From Alsobacter soli (GTDB taxonomy: Bacteria > Pseudomonadota > Alphaproteobacteria > Rhizobiales > Beijerinckiaceae), in NCBI RefSeq assembly GCF_003004785.1, contig NZ_PVZS01000015.1, forward strand, positions 1 to 64,000: a stretch of DNA of 64,000 nucleotides. Direction: 5' to 3'. Below are positions 27,937 through 37,738 of the stretch, in pieces; within the stretch, counting starts at the first letter, position 1; every line of letters starts with the position of its first letter. The translations under genes were made by a program, and so were the position numbers. Below the pieces are notes generated by a model. It had not been told where the DNA came from, searched no databases, and saw nothing but the letters and a program-made list of their open reading frames with translations.

Positions 27937-27966
27937 CTCGGTGTCCACGAAACCGGCAGCAGCTCA
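27937..27966. repeat. IS3-family terminal repeat (left end of the minus element)
   Basis: A 30-bp repeat, identical to 26878-26907. It begins TGAGCTGC on the minus strand, so the element has the usual TG...CA ends. It fuses directly to the interrupted small gene at 27964-28059. Confidence 0.85.
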
Positions 27967-28059
27967 CACGGCTCGAGTGATCCTGTCTGGGAAGGCGAGA
28001 GCGGGGCTTGCTATGGCCAGCGCCAACGCCATGACGATTGTCTTCATGAACATGTTCAT
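27964..28059 (-). pseudogene. 5' remnant of a small secreted-protein gene interrupted by the IS
   Basis: The minus strand has a strong Shine-Dalgarno (AGGGGGTAG), an ATG at 28059 and a textbook signal peptide: MNMFMKTIVMALALAIASPA, then LAFPD. After 31 codons the frame ends in the TGA formed by the first bases of the IS terminal repeat. The gene was evidently cut by the insertion, and the rest is not found on the far side. The original product is unknown. Confidence 0.65.
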
Positions 28060-28760
28060 AGCGCGCTACCCCCTAGGCTAAGCTGCCGCTTGGCGAGGAT
28101 TGACGCAAGGCGGATCGAAGCGACGTCGGCGGACTGATCGGCCGCTTGTCTCGGCCTTGATAACCAAGCTCTGACGAAGCTTACGACCGGAGGGGACCCA
28201 TATCTCCGGGCCGCTCGTGGCGGCGTGGCACGGGTGGCTCCTTCGATGAGAGGCGCGCCTCGGCGCGCCGGCCCCGGCCCGAGCGCTGCAAGGGGTGGGA
28301 ACCGGCCTGCGCCACCCTTAGTCGCGGCGCGTTCCGGGGCGGACGGCCAGGAGAACGAAGCGCCTCTCGGTCAGCTTCCCCAATCTGCCCGCACTCCGAT
28401 TCAACCAAAAGTTGGCGTCATCGCACACCATCACCTAACATTTGGAAGCACGAATTTGACTTTTTTCCGTTGTTTGAAATAACGTTCTTTATAAGATTTT
28501 AACGAAGGGGGGATCGGTGCTCAAGAACGAGACGCGCTTTTCGCCGCTTTGCAGGGCGGGATTTCGGAAACGCTCCCCGGGCGGCCCCCTTGCCGCAGCG
28601 GAGCGGCAACGCCGGCGCACCCCAGTCGCAAAGACTGACGCAGGCTCCACGCCACCCGCCAGCTGACGCCTGACACCATCACGATTTCGCGTCGGCGTTG
28701 GCCGTTTCCGGCCTGCCGACTTGAGGGCCTCGCGCCCGTTTCGAAGGACGGAAGACGAAC
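28060..28760. other. Long leader region of the 2818-residue protein gene
   Basis: About 700 bp without a clear gene. An AT-rich block at 28430-28505 (with TTGACTTTTTTCC and TTTATAAGATTTTAAC) is the likely promoter region, and it contains the motif CTAACATTTGG at 28435-28445 shared with other island promoters. A 49-codon GTG frame (28517-28666) follows an AAGGGGGG run. It is Arg/Pro-rich and I cannot support it as real. A GGCGCGCC-containing repeat lies near 28253-28270. Confidence 0.45.
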
Positions 28761-31700
28761 ATGGTCGCCACAGCCGCCGTCACAACTGCACCGAAGCCTG
28801 CCAGCACCACGAGTGATCCGAAGACTGTCAAGCCCTCGACCCCTGCGCCGGCGCCTGCGCCGACCCCGCCCGCCAAAACCGTTGAACTCAACAACCTGCC
28901 GCCCGGCGCGAAGGTCGAAATCATCGAGAACGGCAAGACCGTGAAGACGTTGGCGGTCAACGCCAAAGGAGTGCTGCCCGCGATCGCGTTGACGAAGGCG
29001 AAGACCAAGATCGTCGTGAGCTTTTCCGGCGGGTCTTTGACCGTTGATGTCGACAAGGACGCCAAGGGCAATCCGGTCCTCAGGGCGTCGCTCTATGACG
29101 AGGCGACCAAGACAACCAAGCCCATCGACACGCTCGACCTCAATCTGGATGACTCCAAGCCGGCGGCTCAGCGCGAAGGCAGGGGCTACCCGATCCAGAA
29201 ACTCCAGTTCAAGACGTTCCTAGTCGGCGCGTCGAAGCTCGCTTTGAGGATGCCCGACGCCGTGGCGTATCCGCCGCATGCGCTCATCCTGAGAGGCTTC
29301 ACACCCGGGCAGGCCATGACCGTCGAGGTCGACGGCAAGGAGGCCTACGTCGAATACGACGCGACCACGAAGCGGTACATCGTGCGACCGAACCGCGACG
29401 GGAAGGCGAGTCCAATCAAGAGCCTGACGGCTGACTCTGATGGTCAGATCACCATCGTGGGCGGCGTCGGGATGAAGATCAGGCTGAACGGCCAAGCAAA
29501 TGGGAAGTTCTTCAGAGTCGAAATTCCCTCGCTCGGCAACCTCGATAAGGACGATTTGCCTGCGCATTTCTTGGTTGGCAAGTCGCCGGATTTCAAACCC
29601 CAGGACTCGTATGGGGTGATCCAAGCCGTCGGCGCCAAGGGAACGGTGAGCCAGTCCGGGAATGCCCAGTACTACCGCGGAGGACCCGACGCGGACAAGA
29701 AACTGTACATGTCGCAACTGGCCCTGCTGGTCCCGAAGGAGGTCGCGAAAAAGAGCGTAACGCCGGCAAGCCGGCCCAAGCCCACACAATCAAGCACACC
29801 TTCCGTGAAGCCCGCCAGCGATGTGACGCTGGCCAAACCCTACGTATTCGAAGTCAATGATCTGGCCAGTGGTCAGGAGTTTACACTGACCCTGGGCGGC
29901 AAGGCTTTCTCGCTTGAGGGGAAGAACGGCGTTTACAAAGTCACGAGCCTGAGCACGGGAAGCACGTCAGCCAAAGTGGTCGCCAGCGCGAGCGGTAGCC
30001 TGAGCATCACCGGCGCCGAGGGCATGCCGCTCAAGCTCACGGGCGCCACCACGAAGGTCAATACCATCACGATCGAGACGCAGCACCTCGGAGCAAGAAA
30101 CGCCGAAGGTCTGCTCGACGTGAGCCTGACATTCGGTACCTCGGGCACGCAAACGGTCAAAAGCGCGACATCATCGCAAGCCGACGCGAAAAACCACACG
30201 GTGGCGACGTCCTGGTTCGAGACGGATCCGAAGGCCCCGCAAAAAGGCGCCCTCAGGATGAAGAAGGGGATTTGGGCGACGACCCCTGTCAAGCCCACTC
30301 CCAAGCCCGCCGCCCCGGGACTTGCCCAGGCCTTCGTGCTCAACGGGCAGAACCCGCACCAGAATCTCACGCTGTCGCTGGGCGGGCAGAGCTTCACCAT
30401 CGCCCTGGAGAATCCCAAAGTTCCCGGCGTCTACAAGGTCACGCCCGTGGCGGGCACAGGCGGCGTGACGACCGCCACCGTGACGGCGTCGTCCGCGGGG
30501 CAGACCATCCTGAAGGGCGTCAAGGGGATGCCCGTCCACCTCACGGGCACGGTCGCCCAGAGTGGCGAACTGAAGATCGATATCGCCAAACTGGGCGACG
30601 CCGCCGCAGGACAGCCGACCGTGAGGCTCGCCGGCACGACGAACGGGGCGACGGTGTGGTCCGGAACCGGCACCCTGCAAATGCCGGAGCTGGCCATTCG
30701 TCTGACCAAGCCTAGCGCCCCCCCGAAGATCACGCCGGCCGCAGGCGCGGCAGGGACGCGTGAGATCGAGCTGAACCACCTGCCGCCGAACAAGGACATC
30801 TCGATCGAGATCGACGGCGTCCCCTACTACAAGTCCATCGGCCCTGACGGAAAGCCCGTCCCGCACCGGACGAACTCATACGGTTCTGTCACTTTCGCCG
30901 CCCCGCTCGGCAAACCTGTTCTCGTCACCATGAAGGATGTCACGGCTTACGGCGGACCCGTGGCAATCACAGGAAAGCAGCTCAACATCGAGTTCACCAA
31001 CAAGTTTCGAGGCGGAAGAGCCATCGTCTGGGTCTCGGATCAAGACGCACCTGAGTCGCACAAGACTCAGTATCCCACCTCGGGAGCGAGCAGCGGACTT
31101 CCGCTTCCCGGCGCCGCACAGGAATACGATACGGCCACTAAGCTCGCCTTGCGCATGCCGAGCGAGATCGCGGGCCCAAGCGCGACGACCGTGACGGCGT
31201 CGCAGACCAAGTCGGCGGCAACAGGCAGCAAAGGCGCGCCCCATTTGGTGCAGGTCCGCGGCTTGCCCCCCGGCACTCCCGTGACGGTTACGATCACGCC
31301 GTGGTCCGAGGTGGGTAAAGCGCTACCGAAAGTTGTCACGAAGAAGGTCAGCGTGGACCCGGTCGGCCATCTGCTTGTCGACGCGCATGTTGGCGATAAA
31401 GTCCTAATCGAGGGATTCCAGCCAGCAGAGTATTCCATTCTCATTCGATCCGTCGGAGGACAACACACGCTAGGTGAATCTAACAGCTATTCCGGCGATG
31501 GCGTACCAATCGTTACTTTGAAGAACATTACATACGGCGCAAAGAAGGCGGAAGAACGCGAAGGCGGCGTCAACATCAAGGGGCTATCCCGGGTCTATTA
31601 CGGCGCCACGTCCATCAGGGGCCCAGTACCAGAGACGGCGTTCCACGTCCCAAAGGAGATTTTTGACGACAAGGACCATCCTGATACGGATCAGGGCGCC

Positions 31701-34700
31701 CCGATGGACACTGCGCCGGTGTCCAGCGCCTTCGTGGTTCCCGCCGGATATCAATTGGTAGAGATCAACGACCTGCCGCCAAACGCGCCCTTTTTGGTCA
31801 CCGCCACCGACGACCGAGGCAATTCAGTGCCGGTTGTGGCGGCGGGCGCCAAAAACAAATCTCTCAAAACCGACGCAGTAGGCCAGCTCGTTTTTGCTTG
31901 CCCCATTGGCAGCACGGTCAGTGTCACGGGGAAATCTGTCTCCTCGAGCCTTACAATCTCCATCAGCAAACTGGGAACCCCAGGTGAGAAACGGAGCGTT
32001 ACGCTTGGAACAAACCAGCAGTATCCGGAGAGCTCGAAAGCTTATCCCACGCCGGTTCCGGGCCAATTCCAAAGCTATCATGGCAGCGAAGGCGCTTTGA
32101 AAACGCCGAAAACCGCGATCCGCATGCCGGCAGGATTCGGGTACACACCGCATGGGCTTTTACTCACGGGCTTGGGGGCGGGCGGCGTGGTCCAATTCAC
32201 GCAAGGGGGCAGAACACATTCCGCCAAGGCGGACGACAAGGGACAACTGAGCCTCACCCTGCGGGCCGGAGATGACGTCGTCATCTCTTATACCCAGCCC
32301 AAAGGTGGTTCGGTCCGCCTAACGATCTCGAAGCTCGGCGTGGCCGGGGAAAAGCTGGCATCGCCTGTCGCACAGAGGCTCTCACGCATCACGGCTGATC
32401 AGAGCGGCTACGGTTACGCGGTCACCAAGTTGGAGGTTCCCAGCTCCGCGAGCACGACGTTCCAGCCATACCTGTTCCAGGGCTACAGAGACGCAAGCGG
32501 GTATTTTCACCTTCCGAGCAAATTGCCAGCGCCTGCGAACACCATCGGTGTGGTGGGCGACAGCCTGTCGGACCAGCAGTTCTATTGGGATGATGCCGGC
32601 GGGAGCGCCCCGCCCCGTACTTGGGCGACCCAGCTCCGTGACCGGAGCTTGCCCCTCCTGGTGTCAGGCGTGCACGGAGCCAGCGTCACTGGAACGCAAA
32701 GGGACCCTCAGGAGCAGGCGAAGTATCTGAAGTACGGATGGGACGTCAAAACAAGACTTAAGAACATGATCGACACCGGCGTGAAGACAATCGTCCTCGC
32801 TGTCGGCGCCAATGACGCACGCTTCAACGTGGACCCAGCTAAATTCATCGCCGCTTACAAGCAGTTGATCGACATGGTGCCGCCCGACGTTAAGCTCGTC
32901 ATCTGCGGCTTCAAGTTTCCATCGAACTACGGTGGCCCCAATCGTGACGCTATCGCTAGTGCTTACGAGGACATAGCCGCCTATATGTTCAAAAGAAAGA
33001 AGGCGCCTGGTAGTCCGCCGGACATCTTCGTTAAGAATCTGTTCGACGGCATGCTGGACGCCCAAGGCCATATCGCAGCTGCTTACCGGAAGGGCACAGA
33101 CGCCATTCATCCAAGCGAAGCAGGCCAGGGCCATATGGCCGACATCATGTTCGATATCCTGGCTCCGGCGAGCGCAGCCAAAGGGCTTCGGGTATCGACC
33201 AGTGGCGCCGGAAACGGTGGCGCGGCTGCGATCACGGCCTCGCAATGGGCGACCATCACGCAGGCGCCTGGGGATGCCAAGTCTCCGCTCATGTCCAAAA
33301 CCATGGCTCAGGCCATTCTGAGCAAGGTTGGCGATGTGCCCGTCGACCCGACGCCATCGACCAAAAGCCACGACAACTATATCGGCGCGCTCAGGCTTAT
33401 AGCCCGTGCGGCCCTGGGCGAGCTAACCGACATAGAGAAGAAAACGCTCGGCAAAAGCACAGCAATGGCGACGGCCCTTCGCTGGGCCGGTCAGATCGAC
33501 AAGCTCGCCCGGAAGCTCGATTACGGAGATGGCATCGCTATCATCCGCAAAAATCAAAGCTCCACCTACGATACGGCGGCTCGCCTCGAGACGACGAAAG
33601 CAAGAGGCATTGAGCGCGCCTGGCTCGTGTATCTCCATGAGCCGGGCCTCGTGGACAAGGTGCTTCAGTCTCCAACCACGTATAGTGAACTGGCTCCCGA
33701 CCTCGCGGGAGTGCTGACCGACGCACAGGCGAAGACAATCATCGATGAGGCGACGGCAGCCCACAGGACGTTGAAGCTGGAGGCCAGCAACAACGAGGAC
33801 CCGCTTTCCCACACATTGCTCCTTCTTGCCTATGTCCACACCAAAAAGGCCGTACCGGCGGCAGTCACGTCACTCGACAGCACCAGAATCTACCAAAACG
33901 CCCAGTCGATCGTTGTGCAAGCCAAAGCGATGGCGACCCAATTCGCCGCAGGCCAGACAGGCTTGCAGGTCCTCGGAATGTTGGCTCCCGCGTTCGGACA
34001 GGGCCTGAAGGCCAAGCTCGATCAAGAGTCGAGCACGCCGGTCTCGGATCTCTCGCTGTCGAAATCCAAGGTGGCTCTGGAGGGCGCGTTCGACATTCTG
34101 ATGAAGGACCGACGGGCGTTCGCCATGATCTCCGCGATCACGAATCGAGCGCCTCTCGATGTGCGATATGACGGAGATTATCTGCCGGTCAAAATTCAGG
34201 AAGGGACGCTGACCGTCAGCCAGCTCATCGCGACGATTGACGCGAGCCCCGAGATTCTCCCTGGACAGCCCATCACAAAGGACGCCCTGAGAGCGATCGT
34301 GCGGGCCGTAGCCAGTTTGGCGCATGCGACAACCAATGTCGACGCCAAGCACATGGTCGTCGACTTCAAACTGACGAAGACGCTTCTGGACAAAGCCTTG
34401 CAGAACGGCAATCCCGGCGCGGCGGTCATCAAGGCGATGCTGGGGACATTCATGCCCAACCAGGAGCCGACCGTCTCGCAACTGCTGCAGCACTTCCTGT
34501 CCCCAATCACGATCAATCTCCAGCCGACTCAGGGCGTGGTAGCGAGCCCTTACGAAGGCGTTCTGCTGCCCTTCCATGCGCTACAGCAATTGCAGAAGGA
34601 TTGGAGTCAGATCAAACATTCTGGCGACCGCGTCTCCAATGAGGAACTGTATTCCTTCATTGAATCGCGTAAAAGCACTTCCAACTACTACCAATTCCTT

Positions 34701-37217
34701 TCTGCAAACCCAATCTTTCAGAAGATGATTTTCTGGTCCAAGAAAAAAGACGCGTCAGGGACCCATCTGACAAAACTTCTAAATGCAATGGAGCAGCGTA
34801 TTAATAAGGAATTGTACGGAACCTTCAAGGGCAAGACGCTGATGCCGCAAAGCACAACGCGCGATGGCGCCCTTGCGGTGTGGATCTACAGCCCATTCTT
34901 TTCGGTCCCTGGCCCTACAACGTCTGACAAGTGGATAGATACCTGGGACGATGACATCAAAGTCTACGAAACTCTCAGCAAGCAGAACATCGACGAATTC
35001 CTCGCGGGATCGACATCGCTCCCCATCGGGATGAAAGAGACGATGCTCGAGTTGGAGGACTTGGGCACGATGGTTGGCCAAGTCGCGGATACGGGGCTGC
35101 CGGGCAACAGGAGCGGCGACGGCAAATACACGGTCGGGAATATCCGATTGGCGCTGTACAGTCGCATCGTCGATTCATCGACTCTGCCGGCCGGGAAGAA
35201 GAAGTCCTCAACGGAGACGGACGGTTCGGGTCAGGGCGCATCGGAGACGCTCACGCCTGAGCAAACCAGGGCGGCCATGGCCAAGACGTTGCTTCCGCAG
35301 ATACCGACCCCCTTGGCCACGGCTCTCTCCAATCTCTATCCCAAATTATGGGATGCCTTGGCCGACGAGTCTCTCAAGCAAGATGACGCGCGGGAATTGC
35401 AAGTTTTGAAGCAGGCGGTTCAGGGAGTCTTCCCTGATCCAACAACGCAGCACGACGATTGCGTTCATCTCGCGAGAGTCATGCGGAACCTTATGAGCGG
35501 CATCGGCATGGCAGAAGCAGGCAAATCGAAGGTTATCCGCGGGTTTGATCTCAAGGTCTTTACGAAGAAGGGTACTGGTGACGAGGCGGGTGAAATCGCG
35601 AAAAACGCTCTCGAAGGGATCCTGGGCCAGCAAAATTATTCGCAGTGGCTGATGCAGTCGATCATCCCCAAGATGCGGAGTGAAGTCGTCAAGGTGCCTG
35701 GCCTCGAGGACCAGATCATGACTTACGCTTCATCCCTGGTGAGCCTGGAGAGCGTGAAGGCGCTGAGAGATCACGTCGCCAAGACGAAACAGGGCCAGCC
35801 CGATATGGACCAGGTCAAGGAGGGCATCCTGGCGCAACTGGCCTCGCTTCTGCCCGGGCTGAGCCCGGAGAAGGTCGACGCTCTGATGACGGAACTGGCG
35901 ACGAACATGACGCTGGCGACACAGCCGGATATCCAGAAGGACATTCAGACGCTGGTCGACCTCTATGGCAAGCTTCCAGAAGACGACGCAAGCTATCGCG
36001 CTGTGGGAAAGACCCTCCTTGAGCAGCTCGGAATCAAGCTCACGCCCAAATTTCCGATGGATAAGCTCGGCATTTTCGCTCAACGAGCCGTACGTGCTTT
36101 ATCCTCAACGCTACGCTTCCAGAATACGATCCAGGACCGCGATGACGAAGTCATGAAGGCGGTACTTACCGCGCTCGATGACATCATGGGCAAGAATGAT
36201 GGCAAGTGGATAGTACCGGAGTCAACGGAAGGAGCTTGCTATTTGAAAGCAGCAAACGGCGAGTGGGTCCGAGTAGACCAACTTCCTCTGGAAGACGCGA
36301 AGAAAGCCTACAAACAGCAGACAGGCTTGGAGTTCAAGGCCACCACCCAAAAGGAACTCGTTGCGGAAGTTACTAAAGCCTACAGGGGAGAATTTGGGAC
36401 CACCATGAAAATGAAGGTCCGGCAAATGACCTTCGCATTCAAGGTGGGCGCCGTTCACATTACATCGTTTTTAGTTGGAACGGTCTTGACCGCTATCGCC
36501 ATGCGCATGAATCCTGGCAAGCAGTGGGATGACAAGGTGAAGTACGGACTTGGCTTCGTTATCGCCGGCATGGGATTGGGGGTAGGCCTAACCAAAGCTG
36601 GCTTCAACCTGAGACTCTTAAGCGCAGCGTCATCAGATATCGTGAAAAGTCTAGCGGACCTCACAAAAGTAGAGAAAGACCTGAAGACATTTGGATCCTG
36701 GGGGGCGATTGGAACGCAGCTCGACAAGGTCGAATCCGTTTGCAGGATGATATCTGGCAGCCTGTATGTGGGATATGGGGCGGTCTCAATATACAGCGTC
36801 ATGAGTGGAAAGTATTTCAATTACGATCTTCAGCTGGTGGACGGGCTCGTCAATTTCCTTGGTGGAGTCCTGCCCTTCTTCGAAGGCATGGCGCAATGGG
36901 GCAAATGGAAGGTCGCCGCCGTAGGCGTGGAAGCTCTGGGCACAACTTTTAAGTCGAGGGCATTCCAATTGGGAGCAAAGCTTTATTCAATGAAAATGCC
37001 TTTCACATTTAGCGGGATGGCGTTCGGTATGGGCGCCGCCATTACCTCTGCCGCTATCCTAGGATATGCCTTGGCTGCATATAGCAGCCAAGAGACGAAG
37101 AAGAATAAGGCGAAGGCATATTTCAAGAAAGTTATGAACGCACATCTTGGAAAGTACTGGGGTAATCTCGATTACTGGCAAGCGCAAGATCGGGAACAAA
37201 TTGGCTATACTGTCTGA
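28761..37217 (+). CDS. Giant (2818-residue) repeat protein with SGNH-hydrolase domain; candidate type III secreted effector
   Basis: No signal peptide; residues 1-40 are Ala/Thr/Pro/Ser-rich and look disordered, as in type III substrates. Eight beta-type repeats of roughly 130-190 residues start near 41, 174, 361, 523, 667, 828, 997 and 1130. Each opens with a variant of VELNNLPPGAKVEI, and most end near an ALRMP-like box followed by a Pro-rich linker. Residues about 1260-1460 are an SGNH/GDSL hydrolase: GDSL (Ser1268), GAND (Asn1351) and DAIH (Asp1447, His1450). Residues 1480-2540 are mostly helical with no recognised domain. Five hydrophobic segments lie at about 2560-2774. Base composition is visibly less GC-rich than the flanking chromosome. 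The T3SS neighbours suggest an exported esterase, acyltransferase or phospholipase-like effector; this is inference. The overall architecture is unknown to me. Confidence 0.75.
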   Translation: MVATAAVTTAPKPASTTSDPKTVKPSTPAPAPAPTPPAKTVELNNLPPGAKVEIIENGKTVKTLAVNAKGVLPAIALTKAKTKIVVSFSGGSLTVDVDKDAKGNPVLRASLYDEATKTTKPIDTLDLNLDDSKPAAQREGRGYPIQKLQFKTFLVGASKLALRMPDAVAYPPHALILRGFTPGQAMTVEVDGKEAYVEYDATTKRYIVRPNRDGKASPIKSLTADSDGQITIVGGVGMKIRLNGQANGKFFRVEIPSLGNLDKDDLPAHFLVGKSPDFKPQDSYGVIQAVGAKGTVSQSGNAQYYRGGPDADKKLYMSQLALLVPKEVAKKSVTPASRPKPTQSSTPSVKPASDVTLAKPYVFEVNDLASGQEFTLTLGGKAFSLEGKNGVYKVTSLSTGSTSAKVVASASGSLSITGAEGMPLKLTGATTKVNTITIETQHLGARNAEGLLDVSLTFGTSGTQTVKSATSSQADAKNHTVATSWFETDPKAPQKGALRMKKGIWATTPVKPTPKPAAPGLAQAFVLNGQNPHQNLTLSLGGQSFTIALENPKVPGVYKVTPVAGTGGVTTATVTASSAGQTILKGVKGMPVHLTGTVAQSGELKIDIAKLGDAAAGQPTVRLAGTTNGATVWSGTGTLQMPELAIRLTKPSAPPKITPAAGAAGTREIELNHLPPNKDISIEIDGVPYYKSIGPDGKPVPHRTNSYGSVTFAAPLGKPVLVTMKDVTAYGGPVAITGKQLNIEFTNKFRGGRAIVWVSDQDAPESHKTQYPTSGASSGLPLPGAAQEYDTATKLALRMPSEIAGPSATTVTASQTKSAATGSKGAPHLVQVRGLPPGTPVTVTITPWSEVGKALPKVVTKKVSVDPVGHLLVDAHVGDKVLIEGFQPAEYSILIRSVGGQHTLGESNSYSGDGVPIVTLKNITYGAKKAEEREGGVNIKGLSRVYYGATSIRGPVPETAFHVPKEIFDDKDHPDTDQGAPMDTAPVSSAFVVPAGYQLVEINDLPPNAPFLVTATDDRGNSVPVVAAGAKNKSLKTDAVGQLVFACPIGSTVSVTGKSVSSSLTISISKLGTPGEKRSVTLGTNQQYPESSKAYPTPVPGQFQSYHGSEGALKTPKTAIRMPAGFGYTPHGLLLTGLGAGGVVQFTQGGRTHSAKADDKGQLSLTLRAGDDVVISYTQPKGGSVRLTISKLGVAGEKLASPVAQRLSRITADQSGYGYAVTKLEVPSSASTTFQPYLFQGYRDASGYFHLPSKLPAPANTIGVVGDSLSDQQFYWDDAGGSAPPRTWATQLRDRSLPLLVSGVHGASVTGTQRDPQEQAKYLKYGWDVKTRLKNMIDTGVKTIVLAVGANDARFNVDPAKFIAAYKQLIDMVPPDVKLVICGFKFPSNYGGPNRDAIASAYEDIAAYMFKRKKAPGSPPDIFVKNLFDGMLDAQGHIAAAYRKGTDAIHPSEAGQGHMADIMFDILAPASAAKGLRVSTSGAGNGGAAAITASQWATITQAPGDAKSPLMSKTMAQAILSKVGDVPVDPTPSTKSHDNYIGALRLIARAALGELTDIEKKTLGKSTAMATALRWAGQIDKLARKLDYGDGIAIIRKNQSSTYDTAARLETTKARGIERAWLVYLHEPGLVDKVLQSPTTYSELAPDLAGVLTDAQAKTIIDEATAAHRTLKLEASNNEDPLSHTLLLLAYVHTKKAVPAAVTSLDSTRIYQNAQSIVVQAKAMATQFAAGQTGLQVLGMLAPAFGQGLKAKLDQESSTPVSDLSLSKSKVALEGAFDILMKDRRAFAMISAITNRAPLDVRYDGDYLPVKIQEGTLTVSQLIATIDASPEILPGQPITKDALRAIVRAVASLAHATTNVDAKHMVVDFKLTKTLLDKALQNGNPGAAVIKAMLGTFMPNQEPTVSQLLQHFLSPITINLQPTQGVVASPYEGVLLPFHALQQLQKDWSQIKHSGDRVSNEELYSFIESRKSTSNYYQFLSANPIFQKMIFWSKKKDASGTHLTKLLNAMEQRINKELYGTFKGKTLMPQSTTRDGALAVWIYSPFFSVPGPTTSDKWIDTWDDDIKVYETLSKQNIDEFLAGSTSLPIGMKETMLELEDLGTMVGQVADTGLPGNRSGDGKYTVGNIRLALYSRIVDSSTLPAGKKKSSTETDGSGQGASETLTPEQTRAAMAKTLLPQIPTPLATALSNLYPKLWDALADESLKQDDARELQVLKQAVQGVFPDPTTQHDDCVHLARVMRNLMSGIGMAEAGKSKVIRGFDLKVFTKKGTGDEAGEIAKNALEGILGQQNYSQWLMQSIIPKMRSEVVKVPGLEDQIMTYASSLVSLESVKALRDHVAKTKQGQPDMDQVKEGILAQLASLLPGLSPEKVDALMTELATNMTLATQPDIQKDIQTLVDLYGKLPEDDASYRAVGKTLLEQLGIKLTPKFPMDKLGIFAQRAVRALSSTLRFQNTIQDRDDEVMKAVLTALDDIMGKNDGKWIVPESTEGACYLKAANGEWVRVDQLPLEDAKKAYKQQTGLEFKATTQKELVAEVTKAYRGEFGTTMKMKVRQMTFAFKVGAVHITSFLVGTVLTAIAMRMNPGKQWDDKVKYGLGFVIAGMGLGVGLTKAGFNLRLLSAASSDIVKSLADLTKVEKDLKTFGSWGAIGTQLDKVESVCRMISGSLYVGYGAVSIYSVMSGKYFNYDLQLVDGLVNFLGGVLPFFEGMAQWGKWKVAAVGVEALGTTFKSRAFQLGAKLYSMKMPFTFSGMAFGMGAAITSAAILGYALAAYSSQETKKNKAKAYFKKVMNAHLGKYWGNLDYWQAQDREQIGYTV

Positions 37218-37738
37218 GCAGAGCAGGCACGCGTACTGCGCGCCTGCAGCCGTATGATCAGTCACGCGCCGCAAAAGCGTCTGGTGAGGGCGCGCGGCCG
37301 TGACGCACGGGTATGCTGCCATCACGGCTTTGCAGCGCCCCCCCACGACAAGCAAAGCTTTGGCGCTCAGGGAGAAACTCGCTTCGCCCCCGCCCGGGTT
37401 CACCGGGCGGGGCGTTTTCCGTTCGGCAAGACGCGCCGGGCTGAATGCCTCGGGCAGGTCGCTGCCCGCTGCCGAACAGCAGGCCGGGCACGTCATGCGC
37501 CTGCAGCAGGTTGGACTCTCAAGCAGGCGTTGCTCCCCGCCCATGCCAACAACACGCGCTCGCCTCTCTCGGCCGTTGCTTCCCGAGGCGGCCCAATCGC
37601 GCTCGATGCTTCTCCGGGGAGCGCTTCCCAGCCGCTCCGGCCCCGTTAGCCATGAATGCGAGCGTGACTTAACATTCGGTTATTTTTTTTATACCTCTTT
37701 TCAAGTCGGAGCGTTTACCGACTGTTAAGGAGGAAAGC
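37218..37738. other. Intergenic region before the secretion operon
   Basis: About 520 bp with no supportable gene. It holds a GCAGGC/GCCTGC hairpin (37223-37247) straight after the giant gene, a strong terminator at 37388-37418, then GC-rich sequence without recognisable coding potential. At the right end an AT-rich promoter block (37665-37700) carries TTAACATTCGG (37669-37679) and a T8 tract. A GGAGG Shine-Dalgarno precedes the next start. Confidence 0.5.
37388..37418 (+). terminator. Rho-independent terminator downstream of the giant gene
   Basis: A 10-bp GC stem (37388-37397 with 37403-37412), loop GTTCA, then CGTTTT. It isolates the giant gene from the secretion operon, which starts behind its own promoter block. 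Confidence 0.75.

Larger units (their letters stand above)
26908..27966 (-). mobile_element. IS3-family insertion sequence, 3'-truncated and frameshifted
   Basis: A minus-strand element with its left terminal repeat at 27937-27966, an intact orfA and a decayed orfB. It stops abruptly inside orfB at 26908, right at the terminal repeat of the plus-oriented fragment. Flipping the plus fragment would restore a full-length element. It is therefore either one IS with an inverted 3' end or two copies with a transposition-mediated deletion. Confidence 0.85.

Noticed and set aside
26878..27966. 30-bp direct repeats as attachment sites of an integrated element
   Set aside because: They are the terminal repeats of an IS3-family element, as shown by position next to orfA and the OrfB C-terminus and by TG...CA ends.
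28517..28666. 49-codon GTG frame in the leader of the giant gene
   Set aside because: There is a good Shine-Dalgarno-like run, but the product is Arg/Pro-rich without similarity and one short frame is expected by chance.
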